Source: Halomarina litorea
Lineage (GTDB): Archaea; Halobacteriota; Halobacteria; Halobacteriales; Haloarculaceae
Direction: 5' to 3'
Length of the DNA stretch: 64,000 bases
Assembly: GCF_024227715.1 (NCBI RefSeq)
Contig: NZ_CP100449.1
Coordinates: forward strand, 248,001-312,000
A program made the translations under genes and the position numbers. Positions 16,685-23,995 of this stretch are shown here, one piece after another. The stretch's first letter is position 1. The number at the start of each line of letters is the position of its first letter. Below the pieces are notes generated by a model, which saw only the letters and a list, made by a program, of their open reading frames with translations, ran no database searches and was not told the DNA's origin.

Positions 16685-16696
16685 CCCGATGTGGGG
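16685..16696 (+). repeat. Operator-like repeat, copy 1
   Basis: CCCGATGTGGGG lies four bases before the ATG of the minus-strand gene starting at 16680, between that ATG and its TATA box. An identical 12-mer occurs at the matching place before the divergent gene at 16799. Relative to each gene the two copies are in opposite orientation. Confidence 0.45.
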
Positions 16697-16704
16697 CGTC
16701 CGCC

Positions 16705-16712
16705 CAAATACG
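16705..16712 (-). promoter_or_regulatory. TATA-like box of the kinase/helper operon
   Basis: On the minus strand CGTATTTG is centred about 28 bases before the ATG at 16680, predicting a near-leaderless transcript. Confidence 0.5.
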
Positions 16713-16765
16713 TATGGGTAGTGATCTCGCGGCACAGTTCGGCACGGAGAGTGTCAGCAGTCCCC

Positions 16766-16775
16766 TAGGTATTTG
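16766..16775 (+). promoter_or_regulatory. TATA-like box of the acyl-CoA dehydrogenase gene
   Basis: TAGGTATTTG is centred about 28 bases before the ATG at 16799. It shares GTATTTG with the TATA box of the divergent operon, so the two promoters are built alike. Confidence 0.5.
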
Positions 16776-16783
16776 CTCCGCCG

Positions 16784-16795
16784 CCCGATGTGGGG
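16784..16795 (+). repeat. Operator-like repeat, copy 2
   Basis: CCCGATGTGGGG, identical to 16685-16696, ends three bases before the ATG at 16799 and lies between TATA box and start. A regulator bound here would block initiation of both divergent operons. Confidence 0.45.
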
Positions 16796-16798
16796 TGT

Positions 16799-18031
16799 AT
16801 GGACTTCGAGACGCCCCCGGAGATAGCCACGTTGCTCGACGACCTGGACGAGTTCATCGAGTCGGAGATACGCCCGCTGGAGGAAGAGCACCCGGAGTAC
16901 TTCGACGAACGACGCGAGTACGCCCGCACGGACTGGGAGAACGGCGGCGTCCCCCGCGAGGAGTGGGAGGCGTTGCTGGACGAACAACGCAGGCGGGCCG
17001 ACGAGGCGGGCTTCTACCGGTTCGCGCTCCCCGAGGAGTTGGGGGGGCAGGGGGGGTCGAACCTCGCGATGGCGCACGTCCGCGAACACCTCGCCCACCG
17101 GGGTATCGGGTTGCACAACGTCCTCCAGCAGGAGGCGTCCATCGTGGGCAACTTCCCCATCGCGCAGGCCATCCACCGGTTCGGGGCCGACCATCACAAG
17201 GAGATGCTGGAGGACATCATCACGCGCGAGACGCCCGTCGCGTTCGGCCTCACGGAACCCGACCACGGGAGCGACGCGACGTGGATGGACACGACGGCGG
17301 AGAGGGAGGGCGACGAGTGGGTCATCGACGGCGCGAAACGTTGGAACAGCGGGATGCACGTCGCGGAGTACGACCTCGTGTTCGCCCGCACCAGTGGGGA
17401 GGACGGCGACCACGAGGGCATCACCGGTTTCCTCGTCCCGACGGACGCCGACGGCTTCGAGGTGGAGTTCTACCACTGGACGTTCAACATGCCCACCGAC
17501 CACGCCGAGGTGGACATCGACGGCGTGCGCGTCCCCGACAGCGCCATCGTCGGCGAGGAGGGTCAGGGCCTCCGACTCGCGCAGGCGTTCCTCTACGAGA
17601 ACCGCATCCGGCAGGCCGCCTCCAGTCTCGGCGCGGCGCAGTTCTGCATCGACGAGGCCGTCGAGTACGCCAACGAACGCGAGACGTGGGGCCAACCGCT
17701 GGCCGACCGGCAGGGTATCCAGTTCCCCCTCGCGGACCTGCACACGGAGGCGGAGATGCTGCGCAACACCGTCTACCGCACCGCGTGGATGCTGGACCAG
17801 GAGGGGAAGTTCTCCGGGAGCGACAAGGTGTCGATGGTCAACTACACCGCGAACAACCTCGTCTGCCGGGCCGCCGACCAGGCCATCCAGGTCCACGGGG
17901 GGATGGGGTACAGTCGGGCCAAGCCCTTCGAACACATCTACCGCCACCACCGCCGCTACCGCATCACGGAGGGGTCCGAGGAGATACAGAAACGGCGCGT
18001 CGCGGGCCACCTGTTCGGCTACCTCGGGTAA
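16799..18031 (+). CDS. Acyl-CoA dehydrogenase family protein
   Basis: A 410-residue flavoprotein of the acyl-CoA dehydrogenase fold: FGLTEPDHGSDAT for FAD/substrate binding, WVIDGAKRWNSG, and C-terminal IQVHGGMGYSRAKPFEHIYRH. The usual catalytic base is present as E391 in ITEGSEEIQ, so oxidation of an acyl-CoA is possible; ACAD10/11 have Asp at this site as far as I recall. In the Lva pathway the homologous LvaC acts on the phosphorylated 4-hydroxyacyl-CoA. The gene diverges from the kinase/helper operon and is followed by an acyl-CoA ligase. Start 16799 is supported by the TATA box at 16766 and by the operator-like repeat. Confidence 0.93.
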   Translation: MDFETPPEIATLLDDLDEFIESEIRPLEEEHPEYFDERREYARTDWENGGVPREEWEALLDEQRRRADEAGFYRFALPEELGGQGGSNLAMAHVREHLAHRGIGLHNVLQQEASIVGNFPIAQAIHRFGADHHKEMLEDIITRETPVAFGLTEPDHGSDATWMDTTAEREGDEWVIDGAKRWNSGMHVAEYDLVFARTSGEDGDHEGITGFLVPTDADGFEVEFYHWTFNMPTDHAEVDIDGVRVPDSAIVGEEGQGLRLAQAFLYENRIRQAASSLGAAQFCIDEAVEYANERETWGQPLADRQGIQFPLADLHTEAEMLRNTVYRTAWMLDQEGKFSGSDKVSMVNYTANNLVCRAADQAIQVHGGMGYSRAKPFEHIYRHHRRYRITEGSEEIQKRRVAGHLFGYLG

Positions 18032-18080
18032 CCCGGGGTCCGCACCGGCCCCTCGGCCGAGTCCCCGGACCACCGCACAC

Positions 18081-18089
18081 AGTTATGTG
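18081..18089 (+). promoter_or_regulatory. TATA box of the second acyl-CoA ligase gene
   Basis: AGTTATGTG is centred 27 bases before ATG 18112, the distance for a leaderless transcript. It argues against an in-frame ATG at 18085, which overlaps the box. Confidence 0.55.
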
Positions 18090-18111
18090 TCGTGACCTGT
18101 CATCACGTGAC

Positions 18112-19641
18112 ATGCGAGGGCTGACCTTCGGTCACGTCGCGGAGGCGAACGCGCGCAAGTACCCCGACGACACCTGTCTGGTCACGGAGACGGCGGTGGG
18201 CGAGGAACACCTCACGTTCTCGGAGTTCGACGGGCGGGTGAACCGGGTCGCCCACCTCCTCCGGGACCGGGGGGTGGGAGAGGGCGACCGGGTGGCGGTG
18301 TACTCACAGAACAACGCGGAGACGCTGGAGACGTACCTCGGCGCGATGAAACTTGGGGCGCTCCCGGTTCCGGTCAACCACCGCTTCAAGGACGAGGAGG
18401 TGGGCTACGTCGTCCGCGACAGCGGCGCGGGGACGATGGTGTTCGACCGCGAGGCCGCCCCGACGGTCGAGGCCGTCCGCGAGGGGGGTGAGACGCCCCT
18501 CGACCGGTTCTTCTTCGTCGGCGAGGACGTCCCCGAGTACGCCGAGGACTTCCGGGAGGCACGCGAGGCGGCGTCGGCGGAGCGAGTCGAGGTGGTCCCG
18601 GACCGACTGGACGACGCCGCCCTCATGTACACCTCCGGGACGACGGGCAAGCCGAAGGGGTGTGTCCTCACGCACGACAACGTCGTCCAGAACGCGGTCA
18701 ACACCGTGTACAGTTCGGGCTTCGAGGAGAACGCCGACAACTTCCTCGTCGTCACGCCCCTGTTCCACGTCGCGGCGTTCGCGCTGTTCTGCGATACGTT
18801 CTACACCGGGTCCGCGGTCTACCTCGTGGACGAGTTCGACCCGGTCCGGGTGATGGAGGTCATCGAGGAGGCCGGGATCACGGGTTCGTTCTTCGTGCCG
18901 ACGATGAGTCGCGCCCTCCTCGACGTCGAGGACTTCGAGTCCTACGACCTCTCGTCGTTCCGCCACTACATGACGGGCGCGGCCCCCTCGGGGCGCGAAC
19001 TCAAGGAGACCATCATGGAGTCGTTCGGCGCGGACCTCTACGACGCCTTCGGGCAGACGGAGATGTCGCCCGTCACCACTCTGTTACTCCCCGAGGACGC
19101 CCTCGACAAACCCGACAGCGTCGGCAAACCCGTCATCAACGTGACGCTGAAGGTGGTCGACGACGCGGGCGAGGAGGTCGAACAGGGCGAAATCGGGCGG
19201 GCGGCGTACAAGGGTCCCACCGCCTTCCGGGAGTATCTGGGGATGCCCGAGAAAACTGAAGAAGTGTTCGACGACGAGGGGTACTTCGTCTCCTCGGACC
19301 TCGTGCGCAGAGACGAGGAGGGGTTCGTCTACTTCGTGGGGCGCTACGACGACATGATCATCTCCGGCGGCGAGAACATCCATCCCGCCGAAATCGAGGA
19401 GGTTCTCCACGAACACGAGGCCATCTCGGAGGTGGCGGTGGTGGGTGTGCCCGACGAGAAGTGGGGCGAACGCGTCAAGGCCGTCGTCGTCCCCCGAGAG
19501 GGCCACGAGGTCACCACCGAGGAGGTGACGACATTCGTGGAGGCGCGCCTCGCGGACTTCAAGAAGCCCCGCGAGGTCGTGTTCCGCGACGAACTCCCCC
19601 GTAATCCCACCGGCAAGGTCATCAAGGCGCGACTGGAGTGA
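18112..19641 (+). CDS. Acyl-CoA synthetase (AMP-forming), second copy
   Basis: A 509-residue ANL-superfamily ligase. TSGTTGKPKG follows Y173; DAFGQTEMSPVT and the C-terminal NPTGKVIKARLE, with the catalytic lysine, complete the set. It resembles long- and medium-chain or aryl acyl-CoA ligases (ISGGENIHPAEIEE). It has its own TATA box although it lies only 80 bases after the dehydrogenase gene. In the Lva comparison it would be the LvaE equivalent, activating the free acid to its CoA ester. The substrate is unknown. Confidence 0.93.
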   Translation: MRGLTFGHVAEANARKYPDDTCLVTETAVGEEHLTFSEFDGRVNRVAHLLRDRGVGEGDRVAVYSQNNAETLETYLGAMKLGALPVPVNHRFKDEEVGYVVRDSGAGTMVFDREAAPTVEAVREGGETPLDRFFFVGEDVPEYAEDFREAREAASAERVEVVPDRLDDAALMYTSGTTGKPKGCVLTHDNVVQNAVNTVYSSGFEENADNFLVVTPLFHVAAFALFCDTFYTGSAVYLVDEFDPVRVMEVIEEAGITGSFFVPTMSRALLDVEDFESYDLSSFRHYMTGAAPSGRELKETIMESFGADLYDAFGQTEMSPVTTLLLPEDALDKPDSVGKPVINVTLKVVDDAGEEVEQGEIGRAAYKGPTAFREYLGMPEKTEEVFDDEGYFVSSDLVRRDEEGFVYFVGRYDDMIISGGENIHPAEIEEVLHEHEAISEVAVVGVPDEKWGERVKAVVVPREGHEVTTEEVTTFVEARLADFKKPREVVFRDELPRNPTGKVIKARLE

Positions 19642-19683
19642 GCGCGGGCGAACATTGATACTCCGTCGCACGACTGGTGAACC

Positions 19684-20676
19684 ATGTCAGAGCTATCTAT
19701 CGACACGCACGTCCCCGGGCTGCACGACGGGGCGGCCGACGCCGCCCGGCGCGCCGAGAAACTGGGCTTCGACGCCGTCTGGACCTCCGAGACCGTCGAG
19801 GACGCCGTCCTCCCGTTGCCCGTCGTCGCGGACCACACGGAGTCCGTGGACCTCGGCACGCGAATCACGCTCTCGTTCACCCGGTCGCCGATGGTCCTCG
19901 CCTATCAGGCGTGGGCCCTCCAGCAGTTCTCCGGCGGGCGGTTCGTCCTCGGGATGGGGACGCAGGTGAAGGGCCACAACGAACGTCGCTTCAGCGTGGA
20001 GTGGGGGTCGCCCGGCCCCCGACTGCGCGAGGTGGTGGAGTCCATCCGGCACATCTGGGACGTGTTCCAGGCAGAGGAGCCGACGCCCCTCGACTACGAC
20101 GGGGAGTTCTACTCCTTCTCGCTGATGACCGAGACGTTCGACCCCGGTCCAATCGACCACCCGGACATCCCCATCTTCGTCGCGGGCGTCAACGAGTACA
20201 ACGTCCGACTGGCGGGCGAACTCTGCGACGGCCTCGACATGCACGCGTTCAACACCCCCTCGTACACCGAGGAGGTCGTCGCGCCGCTGGTCCGCGAGGG
20301 TGCAGACCGGGCGGGCCGGTCGATGGACGAGGTGACGCTCTCGGCCAGTCCGTTCGTCGTCACGGGCGAGACCGAGGCGGAGTGGGAGGCGAGTCGGCGG
20401 GAGGCGAAACGCCGCATCGCCTTCTACGGGTCGACGCGCACCTACCACGACGTCCTCGACCACCACGGCTGGAAGGCGGTCGGCGAGGAACTCCACGAAC
20501 TCTCGAAGGAACAGCGGTGGGAGGAGATGACCGACCTCGTCACCGACGAGATGCTCGCGGCGTTCGCCATCGAGGCCGAACCCGAGGAGTTGCTCGCCGA
20601 GGCGGAGGCCACCTACGGCGACGTCGCCGACCGGGTCGGCCTCCCGCTGGAACACGGCGAGGCGTTCATGCCCTGA
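19684..20676 (+). CDS. F420-dependent LLM-class oxidoreductase
   Basis: A 330-residue luciferase-like (LLM) TIM-barrel protein. SIDTHVPGLHDGAADAARRAE, FDAVWTSE and FVLGMGTQVKGHNERRF fit the subfamily I recall as the MSMEG_2256-type F420-dependent oxidoreductases, which are frequent near acyl-CoA genes in actinobacteria. It would use reduced or oxidised coenzyme F420 for hydride transfer to a substrate that cannot be named. It follows the acyl-CoA ligase after 42 bases on the same strand and is likely co-transcribed. In a Lva-like pathway it could replace the NAD(P)H keto-reductase LvaD, which has no homologue in the window. Confidence 0.88.
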   Translation: MSELSIDTHVPGLHDGAADAARRAEKLGFDAVWTSETVEDAVLPLPVVADHTESVDLGTRITLSFTRSPMVLAYQAWALQQFSGGRFVLGMGTQVKGHNERRFSVEWGSPGPRLREVVESIRHIWDVFQAEEPTPLDYDGEFYSFSLMTETFDPGPIDHPDIPIFVAGVNEYNVRLAGELCDGLDMHAFNTPSYTEEVVAPLVREGADRAGRSMDEVTLSASPFVVTGETEAEWEASRREAKRRIAFYGSTRTYHDVLDHHGWKAVGEELHELSKEQRWEEMTDLVTDEMLAAFAIEAEPEELLAEAEATYGDVADRVGLPLEHGEAFMP

Positions 20677-20754
20677 GGCGGCCGAGCCCGACTGGACGCT
20701 TCACGAATCGCGGCCCGCGAGCGGGTTCCCACGCTCTCCGCGCTCTGTAGATTG

Positions 20755-20774
20755 TGTAGTCTATTGAGACTACA
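20755..20774. repeat. Perfect 8-bp inverted repeat in an intergenic region
   Basis: TGTAGTCT and AGACTACA flank ATTG. It lies about 80 bases after the stop of the LLM oxidoreductase gene and 130 bases before the Rieske-like gene, in locally AT-rich DNA. It could be a terminator hairpin for the catabolic operon or an operator. Confidence 0.5.
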
Positions 20775-20905
20775 AAGATTACGTAGGCCACGAAGGGTAC
20801 ACGGGGTGCGACCCCGGCGCTGCGGTCTTCGGTTCGCGCGCGTACGCGAGGGGTGTCACGGAATCTGGGCTCCGAGCGGAGACCGATAACGAACTCCCCC
20901 GGGGC

Positions 20906-21418
20906 GTGGAGCGTCTGGTATGGACGACGCGACTGACGGCGGTCGAGGGCGTCCCCGAGAACAGGTCGTACCGGTTCACCGTACGCGAGGCCGACGGCTC
21001 CGAGGAGGTGGTCATCCTCGTCACCCGAACGGACCCGCTCTGCGACCCGGAGGGGGAGGACCCCCGGCCGGTGGCGGCGTGGCGGAACTACTGCCAGTAC
21101 GAGACCGACCAGCGACTGGACCGCGGGTTCGGGGCGGTAGTGCGCGACGTTCTCGAGACTCTGGTGAAGTCTCGTGAGCCAACCAGAACCAAGGGTTCTG
21201 GTGGCGGCGAGATCGTCTGTCCGAAACACGGGTCGATGCTCGACGCCTGTTCGGGGCACTGCGACAACGGGAAGGCGGCGGGGTCCACGCTGGTCGGCGT
21301 CAACGTGGCCGTAGAGGACGGTGTGGTCTACCTCCCCGACCGCACCGTCGAGTTCCTCCACGAGGGTGGCATCGAGGACGACGACGGGCCCAGTTCCACC
21401 TCGCACCTCTCGCTCTGA
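20906..21418 (+). CDS. Rieske-type [2Fe-2S] protein with damaged ligand motif and in-frame insertion
   Basis: A 170-residue frame (GTG start) resembling short haloarchaeal Rieske ferredoxins: AWRNYCQYETDQRLDRG, then IVCPKHGSMLDACSG, then GSTLVGVNVAVEDGVVYL and the tail GPSSTSHLSL. A working cluster needs C-x-H plus C-x2-H. Here the second half is intact (CPKH) but the first reads C-Q-Y, so a histidine ligand is lost. Between VVRD and GEIVC about 19 residues (21149-21205) are inserted compared with the family as I remember it, and this stretch is palindromic. An ATG at 20920 in another frame encodes MDDA and then runs out of register with the conserved frame, which suggests a one-base shift near the start. 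The gene may be decaying. Confidence 0.6.
   Translation: MERLVWTTRLTAVEGVPENRSYRFTVREADGSEEVVILVTRTDPLCDPEGEDPRPVAAWRNYCQYETDQRLDRGFGAVVRDVLETLVKSREPTRTKGSGGGEIVCPKHGSMLDACSGHCDNGKAAGSTLVGVNVAVEDGVVYLPDRTVEFLHEGGIEDDDGPSSTSHLSL
21149..21205 (+). repeat. Palindromic in-frame insertion in the Rieske-like gene
   Basis: These 57 bases contain two adjacent perfect hairpins: CGAGACT/AGTCTCG with a 7-base loop (21154-21174) and ACCAGAACC/GGTTCTGGT with loop AAG (21182-21202). The length is a multiple of three, so the frame survives. No second copy was found by eye in the window. Confidence 0.5.
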
Positions 21419-21507
21419 GGCGACGGGTAACCCGGTCGAAACCGCGTTCCCACGGGGTTAGAAAGTATCCAACAACCGATATTCCCTCGCGCGTCGTACG
21501 AACGCCC

Positions 21508-22275
21508 ATGGCTCTCGTAGAACGCGGGGACGACGACATCCCGGCGGCACCGACCGTCGCGACGGGAATCAGGAAACTCGCCTTCGACCGGCGGCGGTTC
21601 CTGCAGGCGGTGTCGGCGGGGGGCGCGTTGCTCCTCCTGCCGATTGGGGGGGCCGTCGCTCAGAGCGACGATGACGACGATGACGACGACGTGAGCGCCA
21701 GCCGCGCCCTCCGACGCGCCCGGAGCGAACTCTCCGCGCTCGAACGCGACGTGCGGCGGGCGCTGTCGGCGGTCCAAGACGGCGTCGAACTGGAGGAAGA
21801 GGACGTCGACGTCGACGAGGCGTTCGACCGTCTCGCCGACGCTGAGGAGTTCATCGACGAGGCCGACGACGCACTCGACGACGCGGACGGCAGCGACCCG
21901 GACGAACGCGACGACGCCGTCGACGACGGCGCGCGCGCCATCCGGAACGCCATCCGGGAACTGGAGGAGGCGCTGGTGGCGCTCGACGAGTCCGGCGAAC
22001 GGACGGACGAGGCCGTCGCGGACGCCCTCGAAGGCCTCGCGGACGCGGACCAGAGCGCGGACGACGCTCGCGACGCCGTGGGCGACGCCTTCCGGGCCGA
22101 CGACCTGGAGAACGAGGAGGAAGAGGCCCTCGACGACGCCCGCGACGCGGTCCGGCGCGTCCAGAGCGCCATATCGCGTGCGGAGAACGACGTCGAGGAC
22201 GGGGCGTTCAGCGACGCCGAGGACGAACTGGAGGAGGCCCTGAAAGACCTGGAGGACGCCCGTCGCGCACTCTGA
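21508..22275 (+). CDS. Tat-exported acidic helical protein of unknown function
   Basis: A 255-residue protein. The N-terminal 27 residues are cytoplasmic and polar, followed by a twin-arginine signal (DRRRFLQAVSAGGALLLLP) with probable cleavage after AVA-Q. No lipobox cysteine is present. An eight-residue Asp run follows, then about 190 residues of Asp/Glu/Arg/Ala-rich heptad-like sequence predicted to be long helices or coiled coil (for example RRARSELSALERDV and EDELEEALKDLEDARRAL). I do not recognise the family. A soluble secreted or wall-associated stalk-like role is possible but only a guess. It stands alone, with an AT-poor gap of about 90 bases upstream and AT-rich DNA downstream. Confidence 0.75.
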   Translation: MALVERGDDDIPAAPTVATGIRKLAFDRRRFLQAVSAGGALLLLPIGGAVAQSDDDDDDDDVSASRALRRARSELSALERDVRRALSAVQDGVELEEEDVDVDEAFDRLADAEEFIDEADDALDDADGSDPDERDDAVDDGARAIRNAIRELEEALVALDESGERTDEAVADALEGLADADQSADDARDAVGDAFRADDLENEEEEALDDARDAVRRVQSAISRAENDVEDGAFSDAEDELEEALKDLEDARRAL

Positions 22276-22484
22276 GTACCACTCGCTTCCGCGGCCGCCC
22301 TGTTCCCAACCGAACTAGCCGCCCGCCGCGCGCACACCGACCGCGGTGGCGTCGTTCGCACCGCCCACTCGAAACATCATCGAAATCGATAACGAACGTC
22401 CTAGATTTAACCTTCGGTGTATGTGTGTAGTGTATGGGACTTTCTCGAACTTGCCGATAGGGTAAATTGCACTAATATAATATC

Positions 22485-22886
22485 TCATATGTTAAGATGA
22501 CTCGTCGTGAGGGCGCCGTCGATACTCCGGTAGAGCTTCACCGGCTGGCTCTCCACCTCCACGGTGTAGGGCCCCGACCCCGCGGGGACGGTGACGGACT
22601 CGCGGTTGGGAGCCTCCGCGACGACGCTCGCCGACTCGTCGCGGACGATGACGTTGACGTACTGGCCGATGCGGACGGCAGCGGTGTCGAGGGTGGCGGC
22701 GGTGTCGACCGGGAAGCAGAACCCGTCGGTCGGTAGCTCATGGATTCCTCCGACCTCCAGGTGTGTACGGCCCCGTCGACAGGGCTTCGCGTGCAACGTC
22801 GGGCCTCGTTCCGGCCCCTGCTGTACGCCACTCCACGATACTCGTTCGCCCCCCGGAATCACGATAAGCGAACCGGAACCAGTCAT
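22485..22886 (-). pseudogene. Truncated remnant of a longer haloarchaeal protein
   Basis: The frame encodes 133 residues, of which only the last 85 or so look like a real protein (HELPTDGFCFPVDTAATLD, VRIGQYVNVIVRDE, YTVEVESQPVKLY). This stretch resembles, from memory, the N-terminus of a much longer haloarchaeal protein that begins M-HELPTDGF. Here the expected initiator codon reads ATC, the preceding 47 residues are unlike the family, and the frame ends abruptly at SHLNI in DNA that is AT-rich (22380-22500), unlike the neighbourhood. I read it as a broken gene cut at its 3' end. It could instead be a short independent gene starting at 22886. Confidence 0.5.
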
Positions 22887-22953
22887 CTCAGCAAGGAGGC
22901 GGGCTCTCTCGGCCGGACGGCGGGCGCGTCCCGGACGGGGTCCGAGACGGCGG

Positions 22954-23616
22954 TCAACGCCGCTGTGTGAGCGTCCGTCGTGGACGGCGCGCGGACTCTC
23001 GGTCGGTCGGGGACGCGTCGTCGCGGAGTGGCGTCATGTCGACGAACGCGCCCTCCTCGTCGCGGAGGCCGACCCACTCGCAGTCCGCCTCGGAACAGCC
23101 GAAGACCCCCTGGCCGTTGAGGAGGACGCCGCCACAGCGTGGGCAGTCCTCGGTGGAGGTGGCCGGGAGTGCGGCGGCCTCCTCGCGTAACTCGCCGGTT
23201 CTGAGCGCGGCGATGGCGTCGGTGACGCTCCGCGGTTCGCCGTCGTCCACGTGCGGGTAGACGCCGACGAGGGTGCTCCCGACGTAGACGGCGAGACAAC
23301 AGAGGGGCGTGACGAGCACCTCCCGGCACTCCCCGGTGATGAGGGAGTCGCGCCGCCGGACGTCGAACGGCGGTTGGATGCTCACGCCCTCCGCGTAGGC
23401 CCACTCGGTGAACCGTTCGAACGCCTCGACGCCCTCGCTCGCCGGGCCGGCGCGCGTGAGCGTTATCTGGTCGGACCACGAGCGCAAGAGGAGCGCGTCG
23501 ATCTGTCCGTCGGCCTCTGCCTCCCGGAGCGTCCTGATGTGCGAGTCGACTGGTTCCAGCAGCAACGACGGTCTGACGTAACAGGTGACGGTGATGTCGG
23601 GGTGTCTTGATGCCAT
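22954..23616 (-). CDS. Haloarchaeal HTH-family-like protein with C-terminal zinc ribbon
   Basis: A 220-residue protein. The first 155 residues follow a pattern common in haloarchaeal regulatory-type proteins (a ferredoxin-like first strand, AFERFTEWAYAEGVSI, TPLCCLAVYVGSTLVGVYPH). The C-terminal part has a zinc-ribbon-like CPRCGG and then GCSEADCEW, that is C-x2-C and C-x5-C. The family is widespread in Halobacteria and usually called HTH or hypothetical; no target is known to me. A strong AT-rich promoter (AAATATTTAT on the minus strand, 23671-23682) lies about 60 bases upstream, and a 10-bp inverted repeat sits beyond it. Confidence 0.7.
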   Translation of the reverse strand: MASRHPDITVTCYVRPSLLLEPVDSHIRTLREAEADGQIDALLLRSWSDQITLTRAGPASEGVEAFERFTEWAYAEGVSIQPPFDVRRRDSLITGECREVLVTPLCCLAVYVGSTLVGVYPHVDDGEPRSVTDAIAALRTGELREEAAALPATSTEDCPRCGGVLLNGQGVFGCSEADCEWVGLRDEEGAFVDMTPLRDDASPTDRESARRPRRTLTQRR

Positions 23617-23698
23617 ATCGTACCACGAGCGGTGGGGGGTCGCTCGCCCGCTCCTTTCGTCACATCCTGAATAAATATTTTTGCCGAGGTTACAGATG

Positions 23699-23727
23699 GT
23701 CCCGATTCGGGTGACGTGAATCGGGAC
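23699..23727. repeat. Perfect 10-bp inverted repeat
   Basis: GTCCCGATTC and GAATCGGGAC flank nine bases. The element lies about 20 bases upstream of the minus-strand TATA region of the zinc-ribbon gene, where an activator site would be expected. Confidence 0.55.
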
Positions 23728-23989
23728 GGTCGCCCGTGCGTTGCTCTCCCCTCCGTTCGTCTGTCATCGTGACGTGACTTCCCGACCGACGGGCGAGGGC
23801 GGCGACCGACGGGCGACGGAGGGACGATAGCTCCGTCGTCGTGACACCCCGGTCGACACGCCGGGCACGACAGGGTCGCCGCGCGCCCGACTCACACGGG
23901 GTCCCGCCACACGAGTAGGCGCAATGGCCAAGAGTCGTGGTACGGCGACACAGCCCGGAGTCTGCGTAGCATACGGATATTTGGTAGTC

Positions 23990-23995
23990 TATAAA
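23990..23995 (+). promoter_or_regulatory. TATA box upstream of AMP phosphorylase
   Basis: TATAAA is followed by AT-rich sequence. Transcription would begin near 24017 and give a leader of about 100 bases before the ATG at 24116, longer than most here. Confidence 0.5.

Noticed and set aside
15988-18111. Long open plus-strand frame in phase with the second acyl-CoA ligase
   Set aside because: The part before 18112 is Arg/Pro-rich and lies across the kinase, helper and dehydrogenase genes; the ligase has its own TATA box and start at 18112.
21149-21205. tRNA or tRNA-intron-like structure in the palindromic insertion
   Set aside because: One hairpin has a 7-base loop, but there is no acceptor stem, no T-loop sequence and no CCA context.
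20756-23989. Shared 9-base sequence GTAGTCTAT upstream of two genes (20756 and about 23984)
   Set aside because: The match is short, the flanking bases differ and spacing to genes is unequal; chance is likely.
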